NCBI GenBank assembly: GCA_017999075.1
Contig: JAGOBX010000033.1
Coordinates: 1 to 14,796, forward strand
Reading direction: 5' to 3'
Length of the DNA stretch: 14,796 nucleotides
Source: JAGOBX01 sp017999075 [NCBI: Candidatus Babelota bacterium]
GTDB lineage: Bacteria > JAGOBX01
Positions 8,342 to 14,796 of the stretch are shown one piece after another. Numbering within the stretch: position 1 is the stretch's first letter; the number at the start of each line of letters is the position of its first letter. A program made the position numbers and the translations under genes. Under the pieces are notes generated by a model that did not search any database, was not told where the DNA came from, and was given only the letters and a program-made list of their open reading frames with translations.

Positions 8342-9343
8342 ATGTTACAAAAAAACAATTTACTTGAAGCAGCTTTAAAAAGTATAAAAACAGCATACTC
8401 AGTATGTTCTGACATTCAGAAAAAACTCAAATCATCGGATTCTTATATAAAATCAGATAAAACTCCTGTAACCATCGCTGATTACTGTTCTCAAGCTGTT
8501 ATAAGCATTATTCTAAACAAACTTACTCCTGATGTTCCTATTTTAGCTGAGGAAGACGTAATCGATCTTAATTCTAATAAAAATTCTGATATAAAAAAAA
8601 ATATTTTATCGTATGTTAAAAATATTTTCCCTGATTTTTCTGATGAGGCAATTATCAAAGCTATTGGACGCGGGGGAACTGAACAGAAGTTTTCCGATAA
8701 ATTTTGGGTATTGGATCCGGTAGATGGAACAAAAGGTTTTTTGAGAAACGGTCAATACGCTATAGCTCTGGCATTAATTGAAAAAGGAACAGTCGAGATC
8801 GGAGTTTTAGGATGCCCTAATTTACCCGAAAATTTAAACAACCCTGAAAAAAAAACAGGTGTTATTTTTTTCGCGGAAAAAGGTAAAGGTTCAAAAATGT
8901 TTAAATATTCCAGTTCGGCAGATCATAATATAAAACCAATTAAAGTCAGCAGCAGATCGAAAATATCCGATGTTTCTGCAGCAGTTTCTTATGAATCGTC
9001 TCACACAAACGAAAGTTTTACTGAAACTTTTTTAAATAATCTCGGAATAACAGATAAAATAATAAAAATGGACAGTCAGTGTAAATATGCTCTATTAGCT
9101 TCAGCTCAAACCGATATTTATTTCAGAATGCTGCCCGGAAAAAATAGTTATGAAAAAATTTGGGATCACGCAGCTGGAACTCTGATAGTAAAAGAAGCTG
9201 GAGGAATAGTCACTGATTTCAACGGAAAACCCATTGATTTTTCACAAGGAAAATATTTAAATAAAAATTGCGGGATACTCGCAACTAACGGTTTTATTCA
9301 CGAAGAAATACTCAAAATAACAAAAAAAATATTCTTAAAATAA
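8342..9343 (+). CDS. 3'(2'),5'-bisphosphate nucleotidase, HAL2-like
   Basis: 333 residues, of the inositol monophosphatase/FBPase-like metal-dependent phosphatase superfamily. Visible motifs: SDKTPVTIADY (D47), AEED (E70/E71), FWVLDPVDGTKGFLR (D125, D128) and KIWDHAAGTLIVKEAGG (W274, D275). The form of the second motif and the following QYAIALALIEKGTVEIGVLG are closest to the HAL2/SAL1-type enzymes that hydrolyse 3'-phosphoadenosine 5'-phosphate (PAP) to AMP, rather than to the inositol monophosphatases. PAP is a by-product of sulfate activation and of phosphopantetheine transfer, and inhibits exoribonucleases. All metal ligands expected from the family are present. It sits between the PP2C and cyclase genes, with a gap of 20 bases before it and 5 after, so it is surely co-transcribed with them. 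Whether it acts only on PAP or also on a signalling nucleotide is open. No Shine-Dalgarno sequence is seen. Confidence 0.88.
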   Translation: MLQKNNLLEAALKSIKTAYSVCSDIQKKLKSSDSYIKSDKTPVTIADYCSQAVISIILNKLTPDVPILAEEDVIDLNSNKNSDIKKNILSYVKNIFPDFSDEAIIKAIGRGGTEQKFSDKFWVLDPVDGTKGFLRNGQYAIALALIEKGTVEIGVLGCPNLPENLNNPEKKTGVIFFAEKGKGSKMFKYSSSADHNIKPIKVSSRSKISDVSAAVSYESSHTNESFTETFLNNLGITDKIIKMDSQCKYALLASAQTDIYFRMLPGKNSYEKIWDHAAGTLIVKEAGGIVTDFNGKPIDFSQGKYLNKNCGILATNGFIHEEILKITKKIFLK

Positions 9344-9348
9344 AAAAT

Positions 9349-10410
9349 ATGAAAATTATAATTGCAAGTTCAAAAAAAAATTCTTTAAAAAAAATCTCAA
9401 CGATTTGCAAAAAAAACAGATATTCCGTGTTGACATTATCTATTCCTGAAAATAATCTGATTGAAAACATAAAAACATTCATTCCGGACCTCATTATACT
9501 TGATTTTAAATCGGGATTATATTATAAAAAAAAATTAAAAATTTTATTCGCTCAAATATTCACGCCGATAATTTTTATTACCGATTCATATTCGAAAAAG
9601 GATGAATTGAAAGCATATAAAGCCGGAGCTTCGGATTATTTTCTGCAGGATATTTCTTCTAAAATTTTCGAAACTAAAATAAAACGCCTTTTAAAAATAA
9701 AATTTTTACAAAATGCATTATATTCTAAAAATCGGAAATTAATAGATTTGACAGGGTTAATGAAAAAATATTTGCCCGGGAATTTGCAGGATGAAATATT
9801 CAGCAAATCGAAAATCAATCTCAATGCCAAAAAAAAATTTTTTGCTATATTCTTTTCTGACATACGGAATTTCACGGAATTATCTACTCATTATACTCCA
9901 GGCGAAATGCTTGATTTATTAAACTGCTATCTGTATTTTGCATACGATAAAATAATTTTCAATAATGGCAAAATAGATAAAGTCATAGGCGACGCCATTC
10001 TCGCAGTATTTGAAAAAAGCGATGATGATTCAGAACCTTGTTACAATGCAGTTAAAGCAGCGCTTGAAATACATGAAGAAATGAGGTCTTTTAATGAATT
10101 GATGGAGCAATCTCCTAAATTTTCTTCGGGAAATATTTTTCCTTTCATACAGCTCGGAATAGGAATCAATTATGCCGAAGTAGTACAGGGAAATCTTGGA
10201 ACTCCTGACAGAATGGATTTTACGGTAATCGGCGATGGTGTAAATATGGCAAGCAGATGCCAGCATATTGCGCTCGGCGAAGAAGTAATCATAACCGAAG
10301 AAGTTTATAAAAGAATAAAACAAAGGGTTGATGTGGAAATTCTGCCGCCAGTCAATATAAAAGGGAAAAAAGAAAAAATACAATTATACAGAATCGAACG
10401 GTTATATTAA
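9349..10410 (+). CDS. Class III adenylate cyclase with degenerate receiver domain
   Basis: 353 residues. Residues 1-120 keep the size and pattern of a receiver domain, including D52 (LIILDFKSG) and T78 (FITDS). The N-terminal acidic pair is replaced by Ser-Ser (residues 7-8) and the conserved Lys by Gln (Q100), so normal phosphorylation is unlikely. A linker with KKYLPGNLQDEI leads to a class III nucleotidyl cyclase domain (about 163-353). Its metal-binding Asp residues are D171 (FFSDIRNFTEL) and D215 (KVIGDAILAVF). The purine-selecting pair is K211 and D290, which fits ATP rather than GTP. The transition-state residues are N299 and R303 (VNMASR). All catalytic positions look intact, so it should make cAMP. 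No membrane segment is present, hence cytoplasmic. It starts 5 bases after the nucleotidase stop and ends the operon; no clear terminator follows. Confidence 0.92.
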   Translation: MKIIIASSKKNSLKKISTICKKNRYSVLTLSIPENNLIENIKTFIPDLIILDFKSGLYYKKKLKILFAQIFTPIIFITDSYSKKDELKAYKAGASDYFLQDISSKIFETKIKRLLKIKFLQNALYSKNRKLIDLTGLMKKYLPGNLQDEIFSKSKINLNAKKKFFAIFFSDIRNFTELSTHYTPGEMLDLLNCYLYFAYDKIIFNNGKIDKVIGDAILAVFEKSDDDSEPCYNAVKAALEIHEEMRSFNELMEQSPKFSSGNIFPFIQLGIGINYAEVVQGNLGTPDRMDFTVIGDGVNMASRCQHIALGEEVIITEEVYKRIKQRVDVEILPPVNIKGKKEKIQLYRIERLY

Positions 10411-10548
10411 CACTGAAAATTTCTATTCTATTAGATTTCATTTACAGAATTATCTCTGATCAAAAATGAAGAACAAAAATCCTTATTGCATTTTTTTGAA
10501 TCTTTATTATATTACATCTTGTTTTAACAATTTCTGAAAAGATAAAAT
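10411..10548. other. Intergenic region between cyclase and hypothetical gene
   Basis: 138 AT-rich bases with no reading frame of note and no evident terminator hairpin after the cyclase. It contains the only promoter candidate for the downstream pair (listed separately). It is the longest gap on the + strand of the window. Confidence 0.6.
10486..10513 (+). promoter_or_regulatory. Possible promoter for hypothetical-glycosyltransferase pair
   Basis: TTGCAT (10486-10491), a 16-base spacer, then TATATT (10508-10513), 35 bases before the ATG at 10549. Both hexamers are fair matches to sigma-70 sites, but such matches arise easily in DNA this AT-rich. Support comes mainly from position, in the only sizeable gap upstream of this gene pair. 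Confidence 0.3.
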
Positions 10549-10845
10549 ATGCCAAAAAAAACTTTAAAAACTAAAGAACAATTTTTTTCACAATTATTGA
10601 AAGAAATAAAATCAAAGTGTTCTGAATTCGGAATCACTTTAATTTTCGATAAACTTGAAAATGACGGCGGAATATGTAAATACAAGGATAAAACTTACAT
10701 TATTATCAACAAAATATATGACGACGAACATAGAATAAAATTATTTTTGAATGAAATATCAAACACAGAGTTTAATTCCAATTTTGAAGATATTAAAAAA
10801 AATTTTGTTGATTATTCATCAGGCGATGCCGATGCCACGGCATAA
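10549..10845 (+). CDS. Small conserved-looking hypothetical protein
   Basis: 98 residues, soluble, Lys-rich, with no signal peptide or membrane segment. The core, FGITLIFDKLENDGGICKYKDKTYIIINK followed by a charged helix, reads as beta-strand, GGxC turn, beta-strand, helix. It resembles small uncharacterised proteins with a pattern like GG-C-x-x-x-(G/D)-(K/R)...(I/L)-(I/F)-(I/L)-N that I have seen next to various housekeeping genes; this is from memory and gives no function. Cys at the GGIC position (encoded near 10674) is its most distinctive residue. Its end overlaps the likely start of the glycosyltransferase by 20 bases, indicating translational coupling. Codon use is like its neighbours, supporting a real gene. 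Confidence 0.7.
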   Translation: MPKKTLKTKEQFFSQLLKEIKSKCSEFGITLIFDKLENDGGICKYKDKTYIIINKIYDDEHRIKLFLNEISNTEFNSNFEDIKKNFVDYSSGDADATA

Positions 10846-12034
10846 AAAAAAACTTTTATTCCTTACAAACGATTATCCTCCAAACGAAGGAGGAATGGAA
10901 ACATGCGCCCTTGAACTTTCTGAAGGTTTTAAAAAATTTTATGATGTAACTGTGATTACAGGTTCGCCTGCCACAAAAAAAAAATCTATTAGGTTTTGCA
11001 GCAATGGTACTTCATCTTCTTCAGTTACAAATAAAAATGAAACATCTGTTTGTTTTTTTAAAATCAAACGCATCAATTATCCTCGATTTTACCCGCTGAA
11101 ATTTTTTATTATATTTTTCACGCTTATTTATGAAGCTTTAATCTCAGGTTATGATTTAATCTATATTAATACCTGGTCCCCATTCGGATTACCGGCTCTA
11201 TTAATTTCTAAAATATTCGGAATTAATTATTATATAACATGTCATGGACTTGATATTATTGAACCTATAAAAAGTAAATTCCATAAAAAATGTATGTACA
11301 TTGTTTTTAACAGCGCTTCAAAACTTTTCTGTGTGAGCAGATATACTGCCAATATCCTTTCAACTACAACTATTATCAAAAATCCTGAAATTATAAAAGT
11401 TGTAAATAATGGAATAAATATTTCGAAATTTTATCCTATAGATAAAATCAAATCCAGAAAAAAATTAGGTATTCCTGATAAATTTGTTATTCTTACTGTT
11501 TCAAGGCTGACAGTCAGAAAAGGACATAAAACAGTCATTAAAGCATTATCTAAATTAACTGATATTCCTGATATCATTTATATTGTTTGCGGGCGCGGGG
11601 AATGCGGGAAAGAACTGCATGATTTTACCAAATCTATGAATTTATCTGATAAAGTTTTATTTACTGGATTTGTGGACAATAAAGATTTGTTATACTATTA
11701 CAATGCATGCGATGTGTTTGTAATGTTAAGCGATGAATTTTTTGAATCAGGCGAAGTGGAAGGATTTGGAATATCTTATATTGAAGCGAATGCATGTGGA
11801 AAACCTGTAATAGCTTTAAAAAAAGCCGGAGCAGTTGATGCGGTAAAACATAATTTTACAGGATTTTTGATTGAACCAAAATGCGATATTGAAACAGAAT
11901 TTGCAAACATTTTAAGAAATTTATATAACGATAAAACACTTTTAACCGCTATTGGAAATTCCGCGTTAAAATATGTTACAGAAAACTATTTATGGGAAAG
12001 ACAAATAGAAAAATACCGCATTGAAATGGAATAA
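10826..12034 (+). CDS. Glycosyltransferase family 4 (GT-B fold)
   Basis: About 402 residues from the chosen ATG. The N-terminal domain opens with LFLTNDYPPNEGGMETCALE, the usual acceptor-side start of GT4 enzymes. It continues with TCHGLDI, FCVSRYTANIL and VVNNGINISKFYP, and the C-terminal nucleotide-sugar domain has VSRLTVRKGHKTVIKAL, FTGFVDNKDLLYYYNACDVF and the retaining E-x7-E motif in EGFGISYIEANACGKPV (around 11759-11809). Role: transfer of a sugar from a nucleotide donor to a lipid or polysaccharide acceptor at the cytoplasmic face of the inner membrane; donor and acceptor are not predictable. The frame is open back to an ATG at 10751, but the extra 25 residues have no family counterpart and lie wholly inside the upstream gene. 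The ATG at 10826 (or 10832) just before the first strand is preferred. A run of ten A lies at 10975-10984. Confidence 0.9.
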   Translation: MPMPRHKKKLLFLTNDYPPNEGGMETCALELSEGFKKFYDVTVITGSPATKKKSIRFCSNGTSSSSVTNKNETSVCFFKIKRINYPRFYPLKFFIIFFTLIYEALISGYDLIYINTWSPFGLPALLISKIFGINYYITCHGLDIIEPIKSKFHKKCMYIVFNSASKLFCVSRYTANILSTTTIIKNPEIIKVVNNGINISKFYPIDKIKSRKKLGIPDKFVILTVSRLTVRKGHKTVIKALSKLTDIPDIIYIVCGRGECGKELHDFTKSMNLSDKVLFTGFVDNKDLLYYYNACDVFVMLSDEFFESGEVEGFGISYIEANACGKPVIALKKAGAVDAVKHNFTGFLIEPKCDIETEFANILRNLYNDKTLLTAIGNSALKYVTENYLWERQIEKYRIEME

Positions 12035-12045
12035 ATTTTGGTTTC

Positions 12046-12071
12046 TATAAAAAAATATTTATTTTTTTATA
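12046..12071. terminator. AT-only hairpin between convergent genes
   Basis: TATAAAAAAA (12046-12055), loop TATTTA, TTTTTTTATA (12062-12071): a perfect 10-base-pair inverted repeat of A and T only, in the 24-base gap between the convergent glycosyltransferase and lipoprotein genes and overlapping the lipoprotein stop codon. Its position suits a bidirectional terminator, but an A/T stem is weak and A/T palindromes occur by chance in this composition. Confidence 0.35.
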
Positions 12072-12640
12072 ATCCATATTCCATCAGGAAGTTGAATTCG
12101 TTCACCGGAAACAGCAGTATCCCGCTTCATTGAAGCATAAATATTCTGAACTTTTTTAATATCATTATCTTTCAAATTTATATTTGTGCTTAATATCCGT
12201 TCCATAACTATATTTCTGTCTTCATTTTCCTGTCTGACTATTTCAGTTAAAAAATTTTTTTGTTTTTCATCAAGGTCAGTTAATTTGTCAAAAAAAATTT
12301 CTAAAAAACCTTTATTATTCTCTCCAATATAATTTTTAATTTTAAAATCAGACACATCATCAGAATTAAACGAAATCCTCTGCAAAGCTGCAATAACTTT
12401 TTTTTTATCTTCGGCAACAGGCTGAACCGGATTCAATTTTCCATTTGAATCAACTGCCCTGACAGAAGACATATAATAAACTTCTTTCCCAAAATCACTG
12501 AATTGCCCAAGAATTTGTTTTTCAAGTTCTGATTTTTCATCAACAATAGTTACAGTGGCAATTTTTTTCCCGCAGTTTATAAATAAAATAAATAATAATG
12601 AATCAAGTAAAATGTAAAAAACAATTTTTTTTAATTTCAT
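12059..12640 (-). CDS. Predicted lipoprotein, DUF1318-like
   Basis: 193 residues. The N-terminus has two Lys pairs, a hydrophobic core and LFINC, giving a lipidated Cys at 23; Asn before Cys is a relaxed lipobox, so lipidation is likely rather than certain. The mature part includes LEKQILGQFSDFGKEVYYMS, ENEDRNIVMERIL and the C-terminal GERIQLPDGIWIIKK. In my recollection these match lipoproteins annotated as DUF1318 domain proteins, whose members carry a LEnQVLG...LASVR segment, an EExDRR-like segment and a final IQLxDGTWVRK. The biochemical role of that family is unknown. The ATG abuts the dxs stop with no bases between (TGAATG), so translation is coupled to dxs; a part in isoprenoid use is not implied by any motif. 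It is the last gene of the minus-strand unit. Confidence 0.72.
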   Translation of the reverse strand: MKLKKIVFYILLDSLLFILFINCGKKIATVTIVDEKSELEKQILGQFSDFGKEVYYMSSVRAVDSNGKLNPVQPVAEDKKKVIAALQRISFNSDDVSDFKIKNYIGENNKGFLEIFFDKLTDLDEKQKNFLTEIVRQENEDRNIVMERILSTNINLKDNDIKKVQNIYASMKRDTAVSGERIQLPDGIWIIKK

Positions 12641-14509
12641 TCATATTTCCATAAAATCAAATATTCTATTTTTCAATGATTCATCATCAAATCCGAAAGT
12701 CGAATACAACTCCTCAACTTCTCCTGCTTCAATAAACCTGTCAGGTATAGCTATATTTAATATTTTTTTATTAAATATTCTGTTTTCATTTATAAAATTA
12801 TTTATGTATGCGCCGAATCCGCCAATTACAGAATTTTCTTCTGCAACAATAATTTTTTCAAATTTAGAAATTAAATTTTTATAAAAAACCGCATCAATAG
12901 GTTTCAAAAAACGGCAATTAACAAGCGCAGCAGAAATTTTTTCAGAATCAATAATTTTTTTAAGGCGTTTAACAACAGGTCCTACTCCAAGAATAAGTAT
13001 TTTCCCTGATTCAGATAAAATTTGCGGTTCACCCAATTTTATATCACATTCTTCAGGCGCAGGAACTGAATCGCCTTCGATATTTCCCCTCGGATACCTT
13101 ATCGAGCACGGCATATCAATTTCTGAAGCAAGTTTCATCATTCCTACAAGATCAAATTCATCCGCAGGAGCCATAACACACATATTTGGAATCATCAGCA
13201 TATAAGACAAATCAAGCGTACCGTGATGGGTGGGTCCGTCAGCTCCAACCAACCCCGCTCTGTCAATGGCAAAAACAGGACATATATTTTTTTGAAGCGC
13301 AACATCATGATATATCTGATCTATGCTTCTCTGTAAAAAAGTAGAATAAATTGCAATAAAAGGTTTTTTACCTTCAGCTGCAAGTCCTGCTCCGAAAGTT
13401 ACGGCAAAATCTTCAGTAATTCCAACATCAAAAAATCTGTCAGGAAATTTATCTTTAAAAGCATTAAGCCCTGTTCCATCAGGCATAGCTGCTGTTATAG
13501 CAACAATATTTTTATTTTTTTCAGCAAGTTTTACCAGTGTTTCTCCAAATGTTTTTGTAAAAGAAATTTTTTCTCCTGCAGTAGTTATTTTTCCGGTTAA
13601 TATATCAAAAGGTCCCAGTCCATGATAAAAAGAAGGATTATTTTCAGCAAACAAATATCCTTTTCCTTTTATTGTTCTAATATGCACAATCTTAGGGCCT
13701 GAATAATAAAAAACATTTTTAAACAAATTTATAAGTTCATCTATATTATGCCCGTCTATCGGACCAAAATATCTAAACCCGAATTCTTCAAATATAATTT
13801 TCGGAACAACAAGATTTTTCAAACTCTCCTGAATTTTTTTTGAAATAATTTTTGTAACACCTCCGATTCTCGGAAGATTATACAACGCAGTTTCCAATTC
13901 ATCCTTTATTTTATTGTACTTAGGATTTGAAATCAGCTTATTGAGATATTCTGACATTGCCCCAACATTAGGAGCTATAGACATTTCATTGTCATTAAGT
14001 ATGACAGTCATTCTGGATTTTAAAGACGAAGCATTATTCAAAGCTTCAAGAGCAAGCCCTGAAGTCAATGCACCATCTCCTATAACAGCGACTACACGAT
14101 TATTCTTATTATTCAAATCTCGGCCTTTTGCATATCCCATTGCAACTGCAATAGAAGTGCTGCTATGTCCTACAGTCATAGCGTCAAATTCACTTTCAAA
14201 CATGTTTGGAAACCCGGAAATTCCTTTAAATTTACGCAATGTTTTAAAAGAATTGTATCTGCCTGTCAATAATTTATGAGCGTATGCCTGATGACCCACA
14301 TCCCAAATTATCTTGTCCTCAGGGCAATTTAAAACATAATGTAAAGCTATAGCCAATTCTACAGCTCCCAAACTCGCGGCAAGATGTCCGCCATTATTTG
14401 AAGTTGTTTCAATAATTACATTTCTTAATTCCAAAGCAAGTTCATCAAGATCAGTTATATTAATTTTTTTCAAATCAGCCGGATTTGTTATTTTATCTAA
14501 ATATTTCAT
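12641..14509 (-). CDS. dxs: 1-deoxy-D-xylulose-5-phosphate synthase
   Basis: 622 residues, full length for the family. It condenses pyruvate and glyceraldehyde 3-phosphate to DXP with thiamine diphosphate, the first step of the MEP isoprenoid pathway and also a source of thiamine and pyridoxal precursors. Motifs: GGHLAASLGAVEL (H42), WDVGHQAYAHKLLTGR (H73), VGHSSTSI, the ThDP/Mg motif GDGALTSG (144-151) with N172/N174, the general acid E366 in VGITEDFAVTF, STFLQR (R394), GADGPTHHG (D424, H428) and RYPRG (R474). The family usually has E-Q-H after the glycine-initiated turn; here it is E-D-F, so the catalytic Glu is kept but the following His is Phe. It lies 36 bases after ispA, a common gene order, and is followed without a gap by the lipoprotein gene. 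No Shine-Dalgarno sequence is seen at the ATG. Confidence 0.98.
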   Translation of the reverse strand: MKYLDKITNPADLKKINITDLDELALELRNVIIETTSNNGGHLAASLGAVELAIALHYVLNCPEDKIIWDVGHQAYAHKLLTGRYNSFKTLRKFKGISGFPNMFESEFDAMTVGHSSTSIAVAMGYAKGRDLNNKNNRVVAVIGDGALTSGLALEALNNASSLKSRMTVILNDNEMSIAPNVGAMSEYLNKLISNPKYNKIKDELETALYNLPRIGGVTKIISKKIQESLKNLVVPKIIFEEFGFRYFGPIDGHNIDELINLFKNVFYYSGPKIVHIRTIKGKGYLFAENNPSFYHGLGPFDILTGKITTAGEKISFTKTFGETLVKLAEKNKNIVAITAAMPDGTGLNAFKDKFPDRFFDVGITEDFAVTFGAGLAAEGKKPFIAIYSTFLQRSIDQIYHDVALQKNICPVFAIDRAGLVGADGPTHHGTLDLSYMLMIPNMCVMAPADEFDLVGMMKLASEIDMPCSIRYPRGNIEGDSVPAPEECDIKLGEPQILSESGKILILGVGPVVKRLKKIIDSEKISAALVNCRFLKPIDAVFYKNLISKFEKIIVAEENSVIGGFGAYINNFINENRIFNKKILNIAIPDRFIEAGEVEELYSTFGFDDESLKNRIFDFMEI

Positions 14510-14545
14510 AATTAAATTATCACATTTTTATATAAGTATATAATC

Positions 14546-14796
14546 TTAATTTTTTCTTAAAACAAGCATTTTAGCCAAATCTATCATCAATCTGGAATCT
14601 ACAGGAATATTTTCTAATAATTTTATAGCACTGTCAAGCAATTGTAAAGCTATTTTTTCTGATTTTGCAATTCCGATAATAGAAGGATATGTCGATTTAT
14701 TTTTTTTTAAATCGCTTTTAGAAGGTTTCCCGAGTTGTTCGGTGGTAGAAGTTAAATCAAGAATATCATCTATTATTTGAAATGCAAGTCCTATAT
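14546..14796 (-). CDS. ispA: Polyprenyl synthetase (farnesyl/geranylgeranyl diphosphate synthase), C-terminal part
   Basis: The 83 visible C-terminal residues run off the right edge of the window; the frame is open to the edge. The translation begins [16 protein letters not shown], containing the second aspartate-rich motif (DDILD) that binds the allylic diphosphate through Mg. It is followed by [21 protein letters not shown], in which the GKxxxxDLKxxKxTYP pattern is typical of bacterial IspA-type short-chain enzymes. Product length is set by residues near the first Asp-rich motif, which is outside the window, so FPP versus GGPP cannot be decided. The gene lies directly upstream of dxs on the same strand, as in many bacteria, and supplies the prenyl diphosphate made from MEP-pathway units. 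Confidence 0.93.
   Translation of the reverse strand, partial: IGLAFQIIDDILDLTSTTEQLGKPSKSDLKKNKSTYPSIIGIAKSEKIALQLLDSAIKLLENIPVDSRLMIDLAKMLVLRKN

Noticed and set aside
10030-10383. 117-codon minus-strand frame opposite the cyclase
   Set aside because: It is fully antisense to conserved cyclase motifs, with an Phe/Tyr/Ile-rich composition typical of a shadow frame.
10751-10825. N-terminal extension of the glycosyltransferase
   Set aside because: The 25 extra residues lie inside the small upstream gene in another frame and have no counterpart before the first strand of GT4 enzymes.
13914-14279. 121-codon plus-strand frame opposite dxs
   Set aside because: It is fully antisense to the ThDP-binding region of Dxs; no family resemblance.
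1-14796. tRNA, rRNA, CRISPR, insertion sequence or prophage signals
   Set aside because: No cloverleaf, repeat-spacer pattern, transposase, integrase or long flanking repeats were seen on either strand.

Overview
The window is a strongly AT-rich bacterial chromosome segment with tight gene spacing. I see no mobile elements, RNA genes or CRISPR arrays. A Gram-negative cell plan is indicated by an outer-membrane beta-barrel protein with a signal peptide and terminal Phe, and by a predicted lipoprotein. Isoprenoids are made by the MEP pathway (Dxs, IspA). Nearly all start codons lack a good Shine-Dalgarno sequence; the porin, with GGAGG, is the clear exception. I cannot assign a phylum from sequence alone. 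The gene mix (long TPR protein, sensorless hybrid kinase, REC-PP2C, class III cyclase, porin resembling the LbtU type, DUF1318-like lipoprotein) fits a little-studied free-living Gram-negative lineage rather than a proteobacterium or a firmicute.

Layout: (1) 1-3552, + strand: the C-terminal part of a very long TPR protein, cut by the window edge, overlapping by 4 bases a small secreted protein with a C-terminal membrane segment. (2) 3643-5987, +: a soluble REC-histidine kinase followed 5 bases later by a 12-TM MFS transporter. (3) 5984-7125, +: a self-contained porin unit with its own promoter, strong ribosome binding site and strong intrinsic terminator. (4) 7143-10410, +: a tight three-gene unit of REC-PP2C phosphatase, HAL2-like 3'(2'),5'-bisphosphate nucleotidase, and an adenylate cyclase with a degenerate receiver domain. 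(5) 10549-12034, +: a small conserved hypothetical overlapping a GT4 glycosyltransferase. (6) 12059-14796, - strand: ispA (partial), dxs, and a DUF1318-like lipoprotein, convergent with block 5.

The most noteworthy part is 3.6-10.4 kb. Three different output enzymes (kinase, PP2C phosphatase, cyclase) each carry an N-terminal receiver or receiver-like domain, interleaved with a transporter, a porin and a nucleotidase. The kinase has no sensor domain and the cyclase receiver has lost its phosphorylation residues. This could be one locally encoded signalling network joining phosphorelay, partner switching and cAMP, but that link is inference; no anti-sigma factor, antagonist or cAMP receptor is present in the window.
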